Shown piece after piece: positions 48,313-57,830 of a stretch of 64,000 nucleotides of DNA (position 1 is its first letter; every line of letters starts with the position of its first letter). Source of the DNA: Vibrio metoecus. GTDB taxonomy: Bacteria; Pseudomonadota; Gammaproteobacteria; Enterobacterales; Vibrionaceae. Below the pieces are notes generated by a model. The model was given only the letters and a program-made list of their open reading frames with translations. It did not search any database and had not been told where the DNA came from. The position numbers and the translations under genes were made by a program. Location: positions 1 to 64,000 of the forward strand of contig NZ_JJMN01000061.1 of assembly GCF_000696385.1 (NCBI RefSeq), written 5' to 3'.

Positions 48313-49761
48313 ATGAAAATGAAAAATGTAGGCTCTAAAACCCTCGTTTGTACCTCCGTTTTAACGGCTCTGTTTGCTGCATCTGCCTTTGCAGAAACAC
48401 TGGATCCAAACGATATTCGTAACCAAAGTGCAGCTGCGGTTGATCTTGCGACTGAAGCCAAACAAGCGTTTTACGACAGCTCTAGCTCTAAACTGCACTC
48501 ATTCCTTTACTTCCGTGATCGCGAAGAGAGAAAAGAAGGCGAGAGTTTCAAACCCAATATTGAAAACCAAACTCTGCAATTAGCATGGGATTACAAGTCT
48601 GGTTACTTCAAAGATACCGTGGGTCTCGACATCTGGGCTAACATCAACCAGAAAATCGGCGACACCACCGGAATGTCTGAGATCCTGTACTTTGATCATG
48701 AGTGTGCTAACGATCCTTCTAGCCAAACTTATGACCCAGCGACAGGCAAAACAACTCGCGTCGCTTGTGAAAAATCTTATGCAGCCCTCTCGGTAGTTGC
48801 GCTGAAAGCAAAATTTGGTGATGACGCTGCGGGCTTAGCCCTACGTGGTGGTTACACCCCGATTAACTTCGGAACCATCCGTTCGAGCTGGGGTTTGAAC
48901 CCACACGCTTACCGTGGTATTGAAGCTAAAGCGCACTTTGGTAACTGGGTAGTCGGCTATGCTTTCGCTGATGAGTTCAAGAATGACTGGCGCAAAGACT
49001 TCCTACCCATGACCACAGTTTGGCACCAACAACAAAACCCTCTTTCGCCGACTCAAGGTTATGTCATTGACTACATTCAGACTGTGGGTGCTGTTTACAA
49101 TTTTGATGGTGGCTCATTCGATGTGGGTTACGGTATCGGTAAAGAATACCGTACAAACTGGCAAGCACTGGCGAAATATGGTTTTGAGCTAGGTAGTGCA
49201 AAAGTCGATTTGACTGGCTTCTACCACGGTTCGATTGCAGAAGAAACCGAGTTAACCGGAGTGAAAGATGCAAAAGTTCAGAGCTATATCGGCTTTGGCG
49301 CAAACATCAAACAAGGTAACTTCACTTGGATTGCAGGGGTTTCGGCAACCGATACTCAAGGTGAAGAGCTCAACTACAACTTCCGACTCACACCATGGGC
49401 GAACTCAGATAACCGCAGTTTCCAACAGACGCTTTCCGGCTTAGACGATTACAACACCGATGGTACTCGCGCAGTAAAATTAGGTGTGAACTACAACTTC
49501 GCAAGCTTTGGAGTACCAGGGCTATCAGCGGGAATGGGCGGTAACTACGCAACTCATGTTCGCTCTGATGCACAGAAAGCTATCTACGATGGCAGCATGT
49601 ATTCGGTAGATTGGAACGTCGGTTACAAATTCCTTGATGGCGGTTTGGAAGGTCTGAACATTCAAACTTTCCGTAGCTTGTTCCGCGGCGATGACATCGT
49701 ACACAAGAACGATCGTAACGATTTGAAAGTGTTAATCTCTTACAGTGTAACGCTGAAATAA
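48313..49761 (+). CDS. Outer-membrane porin (OprD/oligosaccharide-porin-like)
   Basis: This beta-barrel protein has about 482 residues after start correction. The ATG at 48313 is used because GGAAAG precedes it; an earlier frame start at 48235 gives an unlikely leader. Signal peptide about 1-27 (LTALFAASAFA). The rest alternates short aromatic-rich strands (LQLAWDYKSGYFKDTVGLDI, FGNWVVGYAFADEF, LKVLISYSVTLK). It resembles the OprD/chitoporin group; I cannot tell it firmly from KdgM-type porins, though it is twice their size. By context it admits lyase products to the periplasm. Confidence 0.85.
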   Translation: MKMKNVGSKTLVCTSVLTALFAASAFAETLDPNDIRNQSAAAVDLATEAKQAFYDSSSSKLHSFLYFRDREERKEGESFKPNIENQTLQLAWDYKSGYFKDTVGLDIWANINQKIGDTTGMSEILYFDHECANDPSSQTYDPATGKTTRVACEKSYAALSVVALKAKFGDDAAGLALRGGYTPINFGTIRSSWGLNPHAYRGIEAKAHFGNWVVGYAFADEFKNDWRKDFLPMTTVWHQQQNPLSPTQGYVIDYIQTVGAVYNFDGGSFDVGYGIGKEYRTNWQALAKYGFELGSAKVDLTGFYHGSIAEETELTGVKDAKVQSYIGFGANIKQGNFTWIAGVSATDTQGEELNYNFRLTPWANSDNRSFQQTLSGLDDYNTDGTRAVKLGVNYNFASFGVPGLSAGMGGNYATHVRSDAQKAIYDGSMYSVDWNVGYKFLDGGLEGLNIQTFRSLFRGDDIVHKNDRNDLKVLISYSVTLK

Positions 49762-49788
49762 TCCCTCGTTATTTCAGTTATTTCTGTG

Positions 49789-49816
49789 GCCTAATGGATT
49801 CCCATTAGGCTTTTTT
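49789..49816 (+). terminator. Porin gene terminator
   Basis: GCCTAATGG (49789-49797) pairs with CCATTAGGC (49802-49810), followed by six T. It marks the right end of the island. Confidence 0.92.
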
Positions 49817-49918
49817 ATTCTGCCCGAGTCATAATTTTCAAGTTTGGCGTTGAGACGATGTAATCCATGATGCCTTTAAAAACATCGTATTCACCAAACC
49901 GCTCAACAAACAAAAGAA

Positions 49919-49942
49919 AAAGGCCTGATCTCTCAGGCCTTT
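49919..49942 (-). terminator. speB terminator
   Basis: AAAGGCCTGA and TCAGGCCTTT form a 10-bp stem with a TCTC loop; the minus-strand tail is TTTTCTTTTG. It lies 18 bases after the speB stop. Confidence 0.9.
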
Positions 49943-49959
49943 AGATTGCTTAACTCAGA

Positions 49960-50889
49960 TTACTCTTCGTCTTTCTTGTTGGATGCCCAAACGTAGAGCA
50001 GTTCCAGAGCGATCGTCGCACCCGCCAGTGAAGTCAGGTCGCTTTGGTCGTAAGGAGGAGAGACTTCTACCACATCCATACCGATCAGGTTGATGCCTTT
50101 CAGCGCGCGAATGATTTTCAGGATCTTGTCTGAGCTCAAGCCGCCACAGACTGGCGTACCCGTACCCGGTGCGAAAGCGGGATCCAGACAGTCAATGTCG
50201 AAAGTCAGGTAAACTGGCTTGTCACCCACGATGTGGCGAATTTGCGCCACAATCTCTTCGACAGACATATCGTTGGCTTGCATCGCGTTAATCACGTTGA
50301 AGCCGTGGCCTTCTTGTTTGTATTCCGTACGAATACCCACTTGCACCGAGTGCTTAGCCGAGATCAGACCTTCTTTTGGCGCATGGTAGAACATGGTGCC
50401 GTGGTCATACGCACTGCCGTTCGCGTAAGTGTCAGTGTGTGCATCAAAGTGGATCAGCGCCATTTCACCGTAGTGCTTAGCGTAAGCACGCAGGATTGGC
50501 AGAGTGATGAAGTGATCACCACCCAGTGCCAGCATCGTTTTGCCACTTTTCAGAATTTCGCTGGTCGCCGCTTCTAGGCGGTAAGTGAAATCTTCTGCAT
50601 CACCGCAATCAAAAACCAAGTCACCGGCATCAATCACGTTGATCTTTTTGAACAGGTTGAAATCCCAAGGGAATTTCTTACCTTCCCAAGCGAGGTTCAC
50701 TGAAGCACGACGAATCGCGTCAGGCCCCATACGTGCACCCGGACGACCGGACGTCGCCATATCCAAAGGCACGCCAAGTACCACGACATCAGCGTTAGTA
50801 TCTACTGGGTTACGCACATAGGGACGACGGACAAACGTCATCGCGTTTGAGTAGAGTGAATAATCAGTTTTAGTAAACAAATCATTCAT
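49960..50889 (-). CDS. speB: Agmatinase
   Basis: SpeB hydrolyses agmatine to putrescine and urea with two manganese ions. This ureohydrolase has 309 residues with the metal motifs [18 protein letters not shown] and [14 protein letters not shown]. Its start directly follows the speA stop (50889/50890), so arginine to putrescine is encoded as one unit. Confidence 0.97.
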   Translation of the reverse strand: MNDLFTKTDYSLYSNAMTFVRRPYVRNPVDTNADVVVLGVPLDMATSGRPGARMGPDAIRRASVNLAWEGKKFPWDFNLFKKINVIDAGDLVFDCGDAEDFTYRLEAATSEILKSGKTMLALGGDHFITLPILRAYAKHYGEMALIHFDAHTDTYANGSAYDHGTMFYHAPKEGLISAKHSVQVGIRTEYKQEGHGFNVINAMQANDMSVEEIVAQIRHIVGDKPVYLTFDIDCLDPAFAPGTGTPVCGGLSSDKILKIIRALKGINLIGMDVVEVSPPYDQSDLTSLAGATIALELLYVWASNKKDEE

Positions 50890-52812
50890 TTAGAAATCCT
50901 CTAAGTAAGTATAGCCGCTTAGGCCTAATTCAAGTTCCGCCAATACGGTTTCTTGTTCTTCTTTGGCAACACGTTGAGAAACCAGTTGACGATAGTTGGT
51001 GCGAATTTTATCTACGTCGATGTGAACGTAGCGCATCATATCTTCAACCGTGTCACCTTCATTGATAAAGGCAATTTCAGAGTCGCCTTTATCGTTAATG
51101 TTTACCACTACGCTGTGAGTATCACCAAACAGGTTATGCATATCACCCAAGATTTCTTGGTATGCACCGACTAGGAAAAAGCCCATCAGGTAAGGTTTGT
51201 CGTTTGTCCACGCTGGCACAGGCAGTGTGCTTTCAATGCCTTGGCCTTCAACGTATTGTTCAACCGCACCGTCTGAGTCACAAGTGATGTCGAGCATCAC
51301 TGCGCGGCGATCGTTCATCTCTTCCAAACCAGAAAGCGGTAGCACTGGGAAAACTTGGTCAATACCCCAAGCATCCGGCAGCGACTGGAACAGTGAGAAG
51401 TTCACGAAGAACTTGTCTGCTAAACGCTCTTGCAGCTCATCCAGAATTGGACGATGGAAGCGGTTTTTGTTGCTCATCTTCTGACGCAGTTCATGGTAAA
51501 TACGCAGTGACAGCTGCTCTGCCCATGCACGGTGCTCAAGGTTTAATACACCCGTTGCAAACTGGCTGTGTGCTTCAGAAAGATCGCTTTGCGTGTCGTT
51601 GTAAATTTCAATCAGTGCGCGGTCATCGGTACCATGCTGCACTTCTTCAAATCCACGCCACATGTTTTTAATCAGCATTGGCGATTCTGCATCTGGTGCA
51701 GGAATATCTTCTGGTGAATACGCTTCTGTACCGATGACGTTGGTGATCAACACCGCGTGATGCGCCGTGATCGAACGACCGGATTCAGAAATGATCACCG
51801 GACGCGGTTGACCGTACAGGTTACATACATCGCTGACTGTGCTAACGATGTTACGCGCATATTCGTGCAGACCGTAGTTCATCGAGTTGGATGACTGGCT
51901 ACGAGTACCATCATAATCCACCGCCAAACCGCCACCCACGTCGAAGAAATCGATGTGCGCACCCAGCTCACGCAGTTCACAGTAGAAACGTACCGCTTCG
52001 TTCACGCCATTACGTACGTCACGAATGTTCGCCATTTGTGAACCAAGGTGGAAATGCACCAGTTGCAGCGCTTCCAGTTGGTCTTCCGCTTTCAAGCGGT
52101 TAATCACGGTGAGCACTTGTGATGCCGCCAGACCGAACTTCGATTTTTCACCGCCGCTCGATTGCCATTTACCCGCACCTTGAGAAGCCAGACGAATACG
52201 CAGACCCAGACGTGGTTTCACACCAAGGCTTTTCGCTTCTTTCAGAACCAAATCCAGCTCTGACAGTTTTTCCAGAACGATAAAAACTTTATGACCCAGT
52301 TTCTCACCGATCAGTGCCAGACGAATGTACTCTCTGTCTTTATAACCATTACATACAATCACTGAACTGGCTTGCTGAGCCATTGCCAACACCGCCAGAA
52401 GCTCAGGCTTACTGCCCGCTTCCAAGCCGAGTTGTTTGTGTTCTAATTCGGCCTGACTGGCCAGAATTTCATCTACTACCTCTCTTTGTTGGTTCACTTT
52501 GATGGGATAAACCAGCAGGTATTTATTCGGGTAGTCGTACTCTTCAATCGCCTGATTGAAAGCGTCACAAATGTTGTGCACGCGTTGATGCAGGATCTGC
52601 GGGAAGCGTACAAGCACAGGCAAATTTAAATCACGCGCTTCGAGCTGTTTAACAATTGAGCTTAATTGCGTTTGATGGGCTTTGTCTTTTCTCGGCGATA
52701 CATACACTTCGCCTTGATCGTCAATGCCAAAAAAACCTTGGCTCCAGTAATGCACATTGTAGTCAGCGCGAACGCGGTCTAATTTGGATGGTTGTTCCAC
52801 ATCGTATCTCAC
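50890..52812 (-). CDS. speA: Biosynthetic arginine decarboxylase
   Basis: SpeA decarboxylates arginine to agmatine with PLP. A GTG at 52812 gives the usual family start ([20 protein letters not shown]) and 640 residues; an ATG 63 bases further upstream (52875) would add a leader unlike the family. PLP lysine in [11 protein letters not shown]; other motifs: [36 protein letters not shown] and [14 protein letters not shown]. It is followed by speB. Confidence 0.95.
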   Translation of the reverse strand: MRYDVEQPSKLDRVRADYNVHYWSQGFFGIDDQGEVYVSPRKDKAHQTQLSSIVKQLEARDLNLPVLVRFPQILHQRVHNICDAFNQAIEEYDYPNKYLLVYPIKVNQQREVVDEILASQAELEHKQLGLEAGSKPELLAVLAMAQQASSVIVCNGYKDREYIRLALIGEKLGHKVFIVLEKLSELDLVLKEAKSLGVKPRLGLRIRLASQGAGKWQSSGGEKSKFGLAASQVLTVINRLKAEDQLEALQLVHFHLGSQMANIRDVRNGVNEAVRFYCELRELGAHIDFFDVGGGLAVDYDGTRSQSSNSMNYGLHEYARNIVSTVSDVCNLYGQPRPVIISESGRSITAHHAVLITNVIGTEAYSPEDIPAPDAESPMLIKNMWRGFEEVQHGTDDRALIEIYNDTQSDLSEAHSQFATGVLNLEHRAWAEQLSLRIYHELRQKMSNKNRFHRPILDELQERLADKFFVNFSLFQSLPDAWGIDQVFPVLPLSGLEEMNDRRAVMLDITCDSDGAVEQYVEGQGIESTLPVPAWTNDKPYLMGFFLVGAYQEILGDMHNLFGDTHSVVVNINDKGDSEIAFINEGDTVEDMMRYVHIDVDKIRTNYRQLVSQRVAKEEQETVLAELELGLSGYTYLEDF

Positions 52813-53018
52813 AAAAACAGAGAGGATTACAATGATTTCATCGGTTGAAATCACACCTGACACCCTAGATGTCACGCGCTTTATCGGTGAAAAGCTAGGG
52901 TGTGTCTAATGATAATAATTTATCGTTATGACAACTGTTAGTTATCACACATAAACTTGCATAAATGTCTTCATTTCATTCATTTTTTCTGGCGCGCACT
53001 TGATGCCACCGAGCAAAG

Positions 53019-54011
53019 TCACACTTCAAAGCGTTGGCAATATTGGCTCGGCGTTACACCGCGCTGTTTTTTAAACATGCGATTAAAACTGGCAACATGC
53101 TGATAACCCAATCGATGCGCGACGTTTTCAATTGGTACTTTACGACTGAGTAAATTCACCGCGATATTGCTTAATACATAGCCCAGTACGATCGAATAGC
53201 TCATGCCTAACACATGCAAACGACGTTGGCACTGTTGCGTAGAAAGACCGAGCAGAGCAGATACCCGTTCAAGGCTTGGATAGCCGTAATGGCAAGCATA
53301 GTTGATGGTTTCATACAGCACTTTAAGCTCATCCGTCGGATCGGGCATATTGAGAAAATCATCCAGTTCTTGATAGCTCATCGCTAACGATTTCGCTTTA
53401 GGTCGATGCTGCATTTGAGTCGCTAAGCGATGACTAGCATGAAACCAAATCTCCACTCGTGGTTGGTTCCATTCCACCTCACAGCCAAAATAATCACGGT
53501 ACAAACTGCGGTTATCTCTTTTGCCGGGCAAGTGCACACGCATGGGCGCAAAGTTTTCGCCCAAATATTCTCGCAAAACCTGCAACATAAACGTCGCCAT
53601 GCGAATCCCATCATGCACTTTAACTTCGGTTTGAATCTGCGGATTGCGGTATATCCACTTCAAAATGGGACCGACTTGCGCCCCAACCATCGAGCACCCA
53701 GATTGCACGCTACTGAACCCGTAATTAATACGCCGAACTGTCGAGGCTAGATCCGCGCCAGAGAAAAACCACCGGTGAGCAGGCAATGCCATATCCAGCC
53801 TCTTTTCTTGAGTCGCCTTGAGCAAAAAGTCGGGATCTTTTGTGGATTCTTCCATGCTCTGATACCAAATGTTGACCTCATTAGCAGGGATCAAGGTCAT
53901 CGGCTGATAGAACACAGATTCAGGTAAGCCACTACACCCTTCCGGCAATTGGTATAACTGTTTGATCTTAAAATGAAGATGAGAAAAACCGATCGCTCGT
54001 AAAAAATACAT
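53019..54011 (-). CDS. AraC-family transcriptional regulator
   Basis: This regulator has about 330 residues. The C-terminal double HTH is clear (ERVSALLGLSTQQCQRRLHV, IENVAHRLGYQHVASFNRMF, RGVTPSQYCQRF). The N-terminal half is an unassigned sensor region of the type seen in Vibrio AraC proteins of about 330 residues. The start ATG 54011 (MYFLRAIGFSHLHF) is preferred to the GTG at 54023. It is divergent from the DUF3302-HlyD pair, which it may control; that is inference. Confidence 0.85.
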   Translation of the reverse strand: MYFLRAIGFSHLHFKIKQLYQLPEGCSGLPESVFYQPMTLIPANEVNIWYQSMEESTKDPDFLLKATQEKRLDMALPAHRWFFSGADLASTVRRINYGFSSVQSGCSMVGAQVGPILKWIYRNPQIQTEVKVHDGIRMATFMLQVLREYLGENFAPMRVHLPGKRDNRSLYRDYFGCEVEWNQPRVEIWFHASHRLATQMQHRPKAKSLAMSYQELDDFLNMPDPTDELKVLYETINYACHYGYPSLERVSALLGLSTQQCQRRLHVLGMSYSIVLGYVLSNIAVNLLSRKVPIENVAHRLGYQHVASFNRMFKKQRGVTPSQYCQRFEV

Positions 54012-54141
54012 GTCACTACACACCTAGCCGATCAAATACAGATTATTTCAAATACTAATACATTTTGATGTGTTTGGTTACTCTTGCAAGACTCTGATGA
54101 GCAATATGCACAATGCGGCTCCCTTGATTATGGAGCATGGT

Positions 54142-54495
54142 ATGAGTCTTTTTAGCGTTCCTTTTGTCGACACGGGTAGTGACACTGCCCTACATATTGT
54201 TGCGGGTTTTATTCTTGTCGCCTCAGTTGTCGCTGGCGTGTATGGGTTTTGGAAGCTGCATGAGATCCCTATTAACAAAGCCCACAGTAAAGACCATCAT
54301 CAAATCGGCTTGATCACCGCCCTAACGTGGATCGGTTTTCTATGGCATTGGGTTTGGGTTGTCGCCGTTATTCTTGCTTTTGTGGATATGGATAAAGCCA
54401 TCTTGCATCTACGAGAAACGTGGCGTCACGGCAGCTTAGAACAGAAGCACACCAAAACCACACAGGAAACACCCTCAGAGGAACATTCAGCATGA
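54142..54495 (+). CDS. DUF3302 inner-membrane protein (YiaW/YibI-like)
   Basis: This 117-residue membrane protein has two hydrophobic segments (about 18-40, IVAGFILVASVVAGVYGFW; and about 60-85, LITALTWIGFLWHWVWVVAV) and a charged C-terminal tail. The start at 54142 has a GGAG ribosome site; the frame upstream to 54070 is probably not translated. Its stop overlaps the next start by ATGA. The DUF3302 plus HlyD pairing is the same as yiaW-yiaV and yibI-yibH in E. coli. Molecular role unknown. Confidence 0.85.
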   Translation: MSLFSVPFVDTGSDTALHIVAGFILVASVVAGVYGFWKLHEIPINKAHSKDHHQIGLITALTWIGFLWHWVWVVAVILAFVDMDKAILHLRETWRHGSLEQKHTKTTQETPSEEHSA

Positions 54496-55715
54496 TCGAA
54501 GGCTTAGCCGTTTGGGCACTCTTTATCTACCTATTGCGTTTGGTCGGAATGCCGTGGAACAAAGTTACCCAGAGTTTTGCCTACATAGGAGGCATTAGCT
54601 GGCTAATGTTTGTGTGGGTCGGTCTCATCAACTATACGCCAATGGATATTTCTGGCGGCTCAGTGGTGCAATCGCCCCATATCCAACTGCGCCCAGATTC
54701 ACCCAATGTGACTGGTAAAGTCAGTAAAATTTATGTCGATCCCAACCAAACTATTCAAAAGGGACAGTTGATCTATGAGATTGATGCAACGCCTTACCAA
54801 ATTGCGTTTAACCAAGCCCTGATTGCCGAAAGTGCAGCCAAAGTGGCTTTAGAAAGTGCGAACGGCGATGTTGAAATCGCGAAAGCCAGTTATCAATCCA
54901 TGCTCAAAGACATCACGGTTTCGCACAGCCAATTGGCTTCTGCCCGTGAAGACTACTTGCTACAAAAGAAGATGCTAGAGCGTTATCGCGAACAAAACCG
55001 CGTGGTGAAAAACACCATCACCCAAGCGGATATGGATAAACAAAGCACCACAGTACAAGTGGCGAACCAAAACCTGACCACCATCGAATCACAACTGGCG
55101 AAGAAACAGGTTGATGCCGATAAAGCAAAATTAGCGATTACACAGGCGCAACTGACCATCACTCAGCGTGAAAACGACTTAGGCAATGCTCGCGAAACCG
55201 TGGCCAAAGCTCGATGGGATTTAAACAGTACAAAAGTTTACGCCCCTGCCGATGGCTTTGTTACCAACTTCATTTTGCGTGAAGGGCAACGCATCGCCAT
55301 GATGCCACGCCTGCAAATGTATACGAATGAGAAATACGTATTAATGCGCGTTAATCATCAAGCCATTCGTAATATCAAGGCTGGGCAATTAGCCGAATTT
55401 GCGTCTTCGGTTTATCCTGGCAAAGTGTTTTCCGCTACAGTAGAAGGCATTGTCGAAGCCACGGGCGAAGCCCAAAGCAACTTACTGGGTTTTGATCAAA
55501 ACGTTACCGCAACCACCGTACAAAACTTACGCAACAAGCACCATTTTGTGCGCTTAAAAATTGAAGAACCTGAAGGTTACGACGTTCCCGTCGGTTCTGT
55601 CGGATTAGCTTGGGTCAGCGGTGAGAAGCCCATTTCATTCCTCGCCTTTCTCGATGTCATTCGCGGCATTATCCTGCGCATGAAATCACAACTGTACTTC
55701 TTCTACTCTATCTAA
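54492..55715 (+). CDS. HlyD-family membrane-fusion protein (YiaV/YibH-like)
   Basis: This 407-residue periplasmic adaptor is anchored by N-terminal membrane segments (LAVWALFIYLLRLVG; IGGISWLMFVWVGLINY). It has a biotinyl-lipoyl-like half (GKVSKIYVDPNQTIQKGQLIYEID), a long coiled coil (about 100-235) and a C-terminal beta part (NSTKVYAPADGFVTNFILREG). Such proteins link inner-membrane pumps to the envelope, but no pump gene is next to it. It is translationally coupled to the DUF3302 gene. Confidence 0.93.
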   Translation: MIEGLAVWALFIYLLRLVGMPWNKVTQSFAYIGGISWLMFVWVGLINYTPMDISGGSVVQSPHIQLRPDSPNVTGKVSKIYVDPNQTIQKGQLIYEIDATPYQIAFNQALIAESAAKVALESANGDVEIAKASYQSMLKDITVSHSQLASAREDYLLQKKMLERYREQNRVVKNTITQADMDKQSTTVQVANQNLTTIESQLAKKQVDADKAKLAITQAQLTITQRENDLGNARETVAKARWDLNSTKVYAPADGFVTNFILREGQRIAMMPRLQMYTNEKYVLMRVNHQAIRNIKAGQLAEFASSVYPGKVFSATVEGIVEATGEAQSNLLGFDQNVTATTVQNLRNKHHFVRLKIEEPEGYDVPVGSVGLAWVSGEKPISFLAFLDVIRGIILRMKSQLYFFYSI

Positions 55716-55728
55716 AACCCTCAATTAA

Positions 55729-55757
55729 TTTGCCACCTCAATTGAAGAGGTGGCAAA
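55729..55757 (+). terminator. Terminator after the HlyD gene
   Basis: TTTGCCACCTC (55729-55739) and GAGGTGGCAAA (55747-55757) form a perfect 11-bp stem with a 7-base loop. The T-run is absent except for the stem end, so strength is uncertain. Confidence 0.65.
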
Positions 55758-55857
55758 TTCACCACTTCGTCCCTGAATAGCCTTTTTTCGCTTGGCTATA
55801 CATTGTAATTACATACAATTCCGTTATGGTAATTTCTCCCCTGACGTGAGAAGCGAA

Positions 55858-56418
55858 ATGGATTACTTAGCCTTACTACAAACAAACTATAAATGGTTGA
55901 TCACCGCGACTATCATCCTTTTCTACCCCCCGATTTCACGACTGACTCTACGTCTTTTTGAAAGCATGATTACCGGCAGAGTGGACATTCACCGTTTGAA
56001 ACGCGCGCGTTGGCTGATCCGCACCTTACTCTTTCTCGTGATGCTGTTTACGACCTTGATTTTGTGGGGAATTGAGTTACGGGGTCTACTGGTGGTCGGC
56101 TCATCCCTATTTGCCTTGCTCGGGGTGGGTTTGTTTGCCGGTTGGTCACTGCTGAGTAATGTCACCGCATTCTTAATTCTGTTTGTGCAAAACCAATGCC
56201 GGATCGGCTGCTGGGTTCGCATCGTCGATGGCGCAAACTTTATTGAAGGCAAGATCATTGACATGGCGCTGCTGAATGTTGAATTGGAAACCCTTGAAGG
56301 CAACCGCGTGCTCTACCCTAACAACTTATTTATTGTTCGCCCTGTGATTGTCTTACAAAAGGCACCCGAGAAAGCGGCCAAGAAGCCAGAGAAAAAACAG
56401 CTACCTAAGGGATTATAA
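55858..56418 (+). CDS. MscS-family small-conductance mechanosensitive channel
   Basis: This 186-residue protein is a compact MscS-type channel. Two N-terminal helices (LITATIILFYPPISRLTLRL; LIRTLLFLVMLFTTLILWG) are followed by the pore-lining helix (VVGSSLFALLGVGLFAGWSL) and a short beta domain (WVRIVDGANFIEGKIIDMAL). The cytoplasmic C-terminal part of full MscS is mostly missing. The start at 55858 (MDYLALLQTNYKW) is chosen because the upstream part of the frame lacks homology. It lies 2 bases before mgtE. Confidence 0.88.
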   Translation: MDYLALLQTNYKWLITATIILFYPPISRLTLRLFESMITGRVDIHRLKRARWLIRTLLFLVMLFTTLILWGIELRGLLVVGSSLFALLGVGLFAGWSLLSNVTAFLILFVQNQCRIGCWVRIVDGANFIEGKIIDMALLNVELETLEGNRVLYPNNLFIVRPVIVLQKAPEKAAKKPEKKQLPKGL

Positions 56419-56420
56419 AT

Positions 56421-57767
56421 TTGAGCGAATACCAAGACTTATCTCAGCAAATTGAACAAATTGCCACCGCAGAAGAAGCCGAGCAAACCCATCTGCTCGG
56501 TGAAATGGTGGAAAATGGCTTAGATGAAGGCTCTATCGCCTTGATTCTAGAAGCGTTTCCCGTTGAACAACGGGTACGTTTATGGCGAAGTTTGCCACTG
56601 GAGATGCACATTGATGTGCTGACCGAAATGCGCGCCGAAGTACGTATCTCGGTTATCAAAGCGCTGTCGGAAATTGAACTCAAACTCACACTCGCCAAAC
56701 TCGACAACTTATCGCTGATCGAGTGGGAAGACTCTCTCCCCGATGAGATCATCAGTGAAGCGTTAAGCCTCATCAACCGTGATGAACTGGAGTTGTATGA
56801 CCAAGCCAACGAGTTTGCCGATGATGAAATCGGCCACTGGGCGGATCGAAAAGTCTATACCTTACCTTTTAGTATCAGTGTCCGCCGGGCTAAAGTGCTG
56901 TTGGATAAATACCACTACGACTCACCTCAGTACATTTATCTGATCAACAAAGCCAAAAAATTCCGTGGCTTAGTTAGTTTTAGTGACCTACTCCAAGCAG
57001 AAGAGACCACTCAACTCAAAAATCTACATAAAGAAGATGTCGTCACACTGAATGCTCAGCAAACCTTGTCTGACGCGGTGGATGCGCTTGAGCACACGAC
57101 ATTGCCGATGGTTCCCGTGCTGAGTGACGATGATACTTTGATCGGCGAGATCGACTGGCACTTTGCACTTAGCGTGCAACGCGAAATGTACGAAGCACGT
57201 TTGATGGCGGGTACGGGTATGGATGAAGGCGATGACTTGTTTGCTCCCGTGCTCAAAAGCTCGAAGAAACGTGGGTTGTGGCTAGGCATTAATCTGCTCA
57301 CCGCCATTCTCGCCTCGATAACCATTGGCCTGTTTGAAGATGTCATCTCGCAAGTTGTAGCCTTAGCGGTACTCATGCCAATTGTCGCTTCCATGGGCGG
57401 CATCGCGGGTAGCCAAACCTTAACTTTGATGGTGCGTGCGATGGCGCTTAATCAGATCACCGTGGGTAACCGTTTTGCTTTGCTGAAAAATGAGCTGGGA
57501 ATTGGTTCAATCAATGGGCTCGTCTGGGCGCTGATTATCGGTGGTATGGCGGCACTTTGGTTCCAACAACCCCTTATCGGAGCCACCATTGCACTGGCGA
57601 TCGTCGTCAACATTATTACCGCAGCGTTATTTGGTGTGCTCATCCCCATCATTTTAGATAAGTTCAAGCTCGACCCCGCCCTAGCCGGTTCAGTGATCCT
57701 GACGACCGTAACTGATGTGGTAGGCTTTTTTGCCTTCCTCGGTACCGCCAGTTTGGTGATGTTGTAG
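56421..57767 (+). CDS. mgtE: Magnesium transporter MgtE
   Basis: MgtE is a channel-type Mg2+ importer gated by its cytosolic domain. The 448-residue protein has an N-terminal helical domain (about 1-125), two CBS domains (about 130-255; SISVRRAKVLLDKYHYD, TLPMVPVLSDDDTLIGEID) and five membrane helices with PIVASMGGIAGSQTLTLMVR and a C-terminal FAFLGTASLVML. The start codon is TTG at 56421 with AAGGGAT upstream. It is probably cotranscribed with the MscS gene. Confidence 0.95.
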   Translation: MSEYQDLSQQIEQIATAEEAEQTHLLGEMVENGLDEGSIALILEAFPVEQRVRLWRSLPLEMHIDVLTEMRAEVRISVIKALSEIELKLTLAKLDNLSLIEWEDSLPDEIISEALSLINRDELELYDQANEFADDEIGHWADRKVYTLPFSISVRRAKVLLDKYHYDSPQYIYLINKAKKFRGLVSFSDLLQAEETTQLKNLHKEDVVTLNAQQTLSDAVDALEHTTLPMVPVLSDDDTLIGEIDWHFALSVQREMYEARLMAGTGMDEGDDLFAPVLKSSKKRGLWLGINLLTAILASITIGLFEDVISQVVALAVLMPIVASMGGIAGSQTLTLMVRAMALNQITVGNRFALLKNELGIGSINGLVWALIIGGMAALWFQQPLIGATIALAIVVNIITAALFGVLIPIILDKFKLDPALAGSVILTTVTDVVGFFAFLGTASLVML

Positions 57768-57782
57768 CTTCTTGATTGCCCA

Positions 57783-57814
57783 TAGCGAAGGCAGAAAACA
57801 TTCTACCTTCGCTA
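57783..57814. terminator. Hairpin between mgtE and the aspartokinase gene
   Basis: TAGCGAAGG (57783-57791) and CCTTCGCTA (57806-57814) form a 9-bp stem around a 14-base loop between convergent genes. The T-run is weak on both strands. Confidence 0.6.
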
Positions 57815-57830
57815 CCCTTAATTCATTTCA

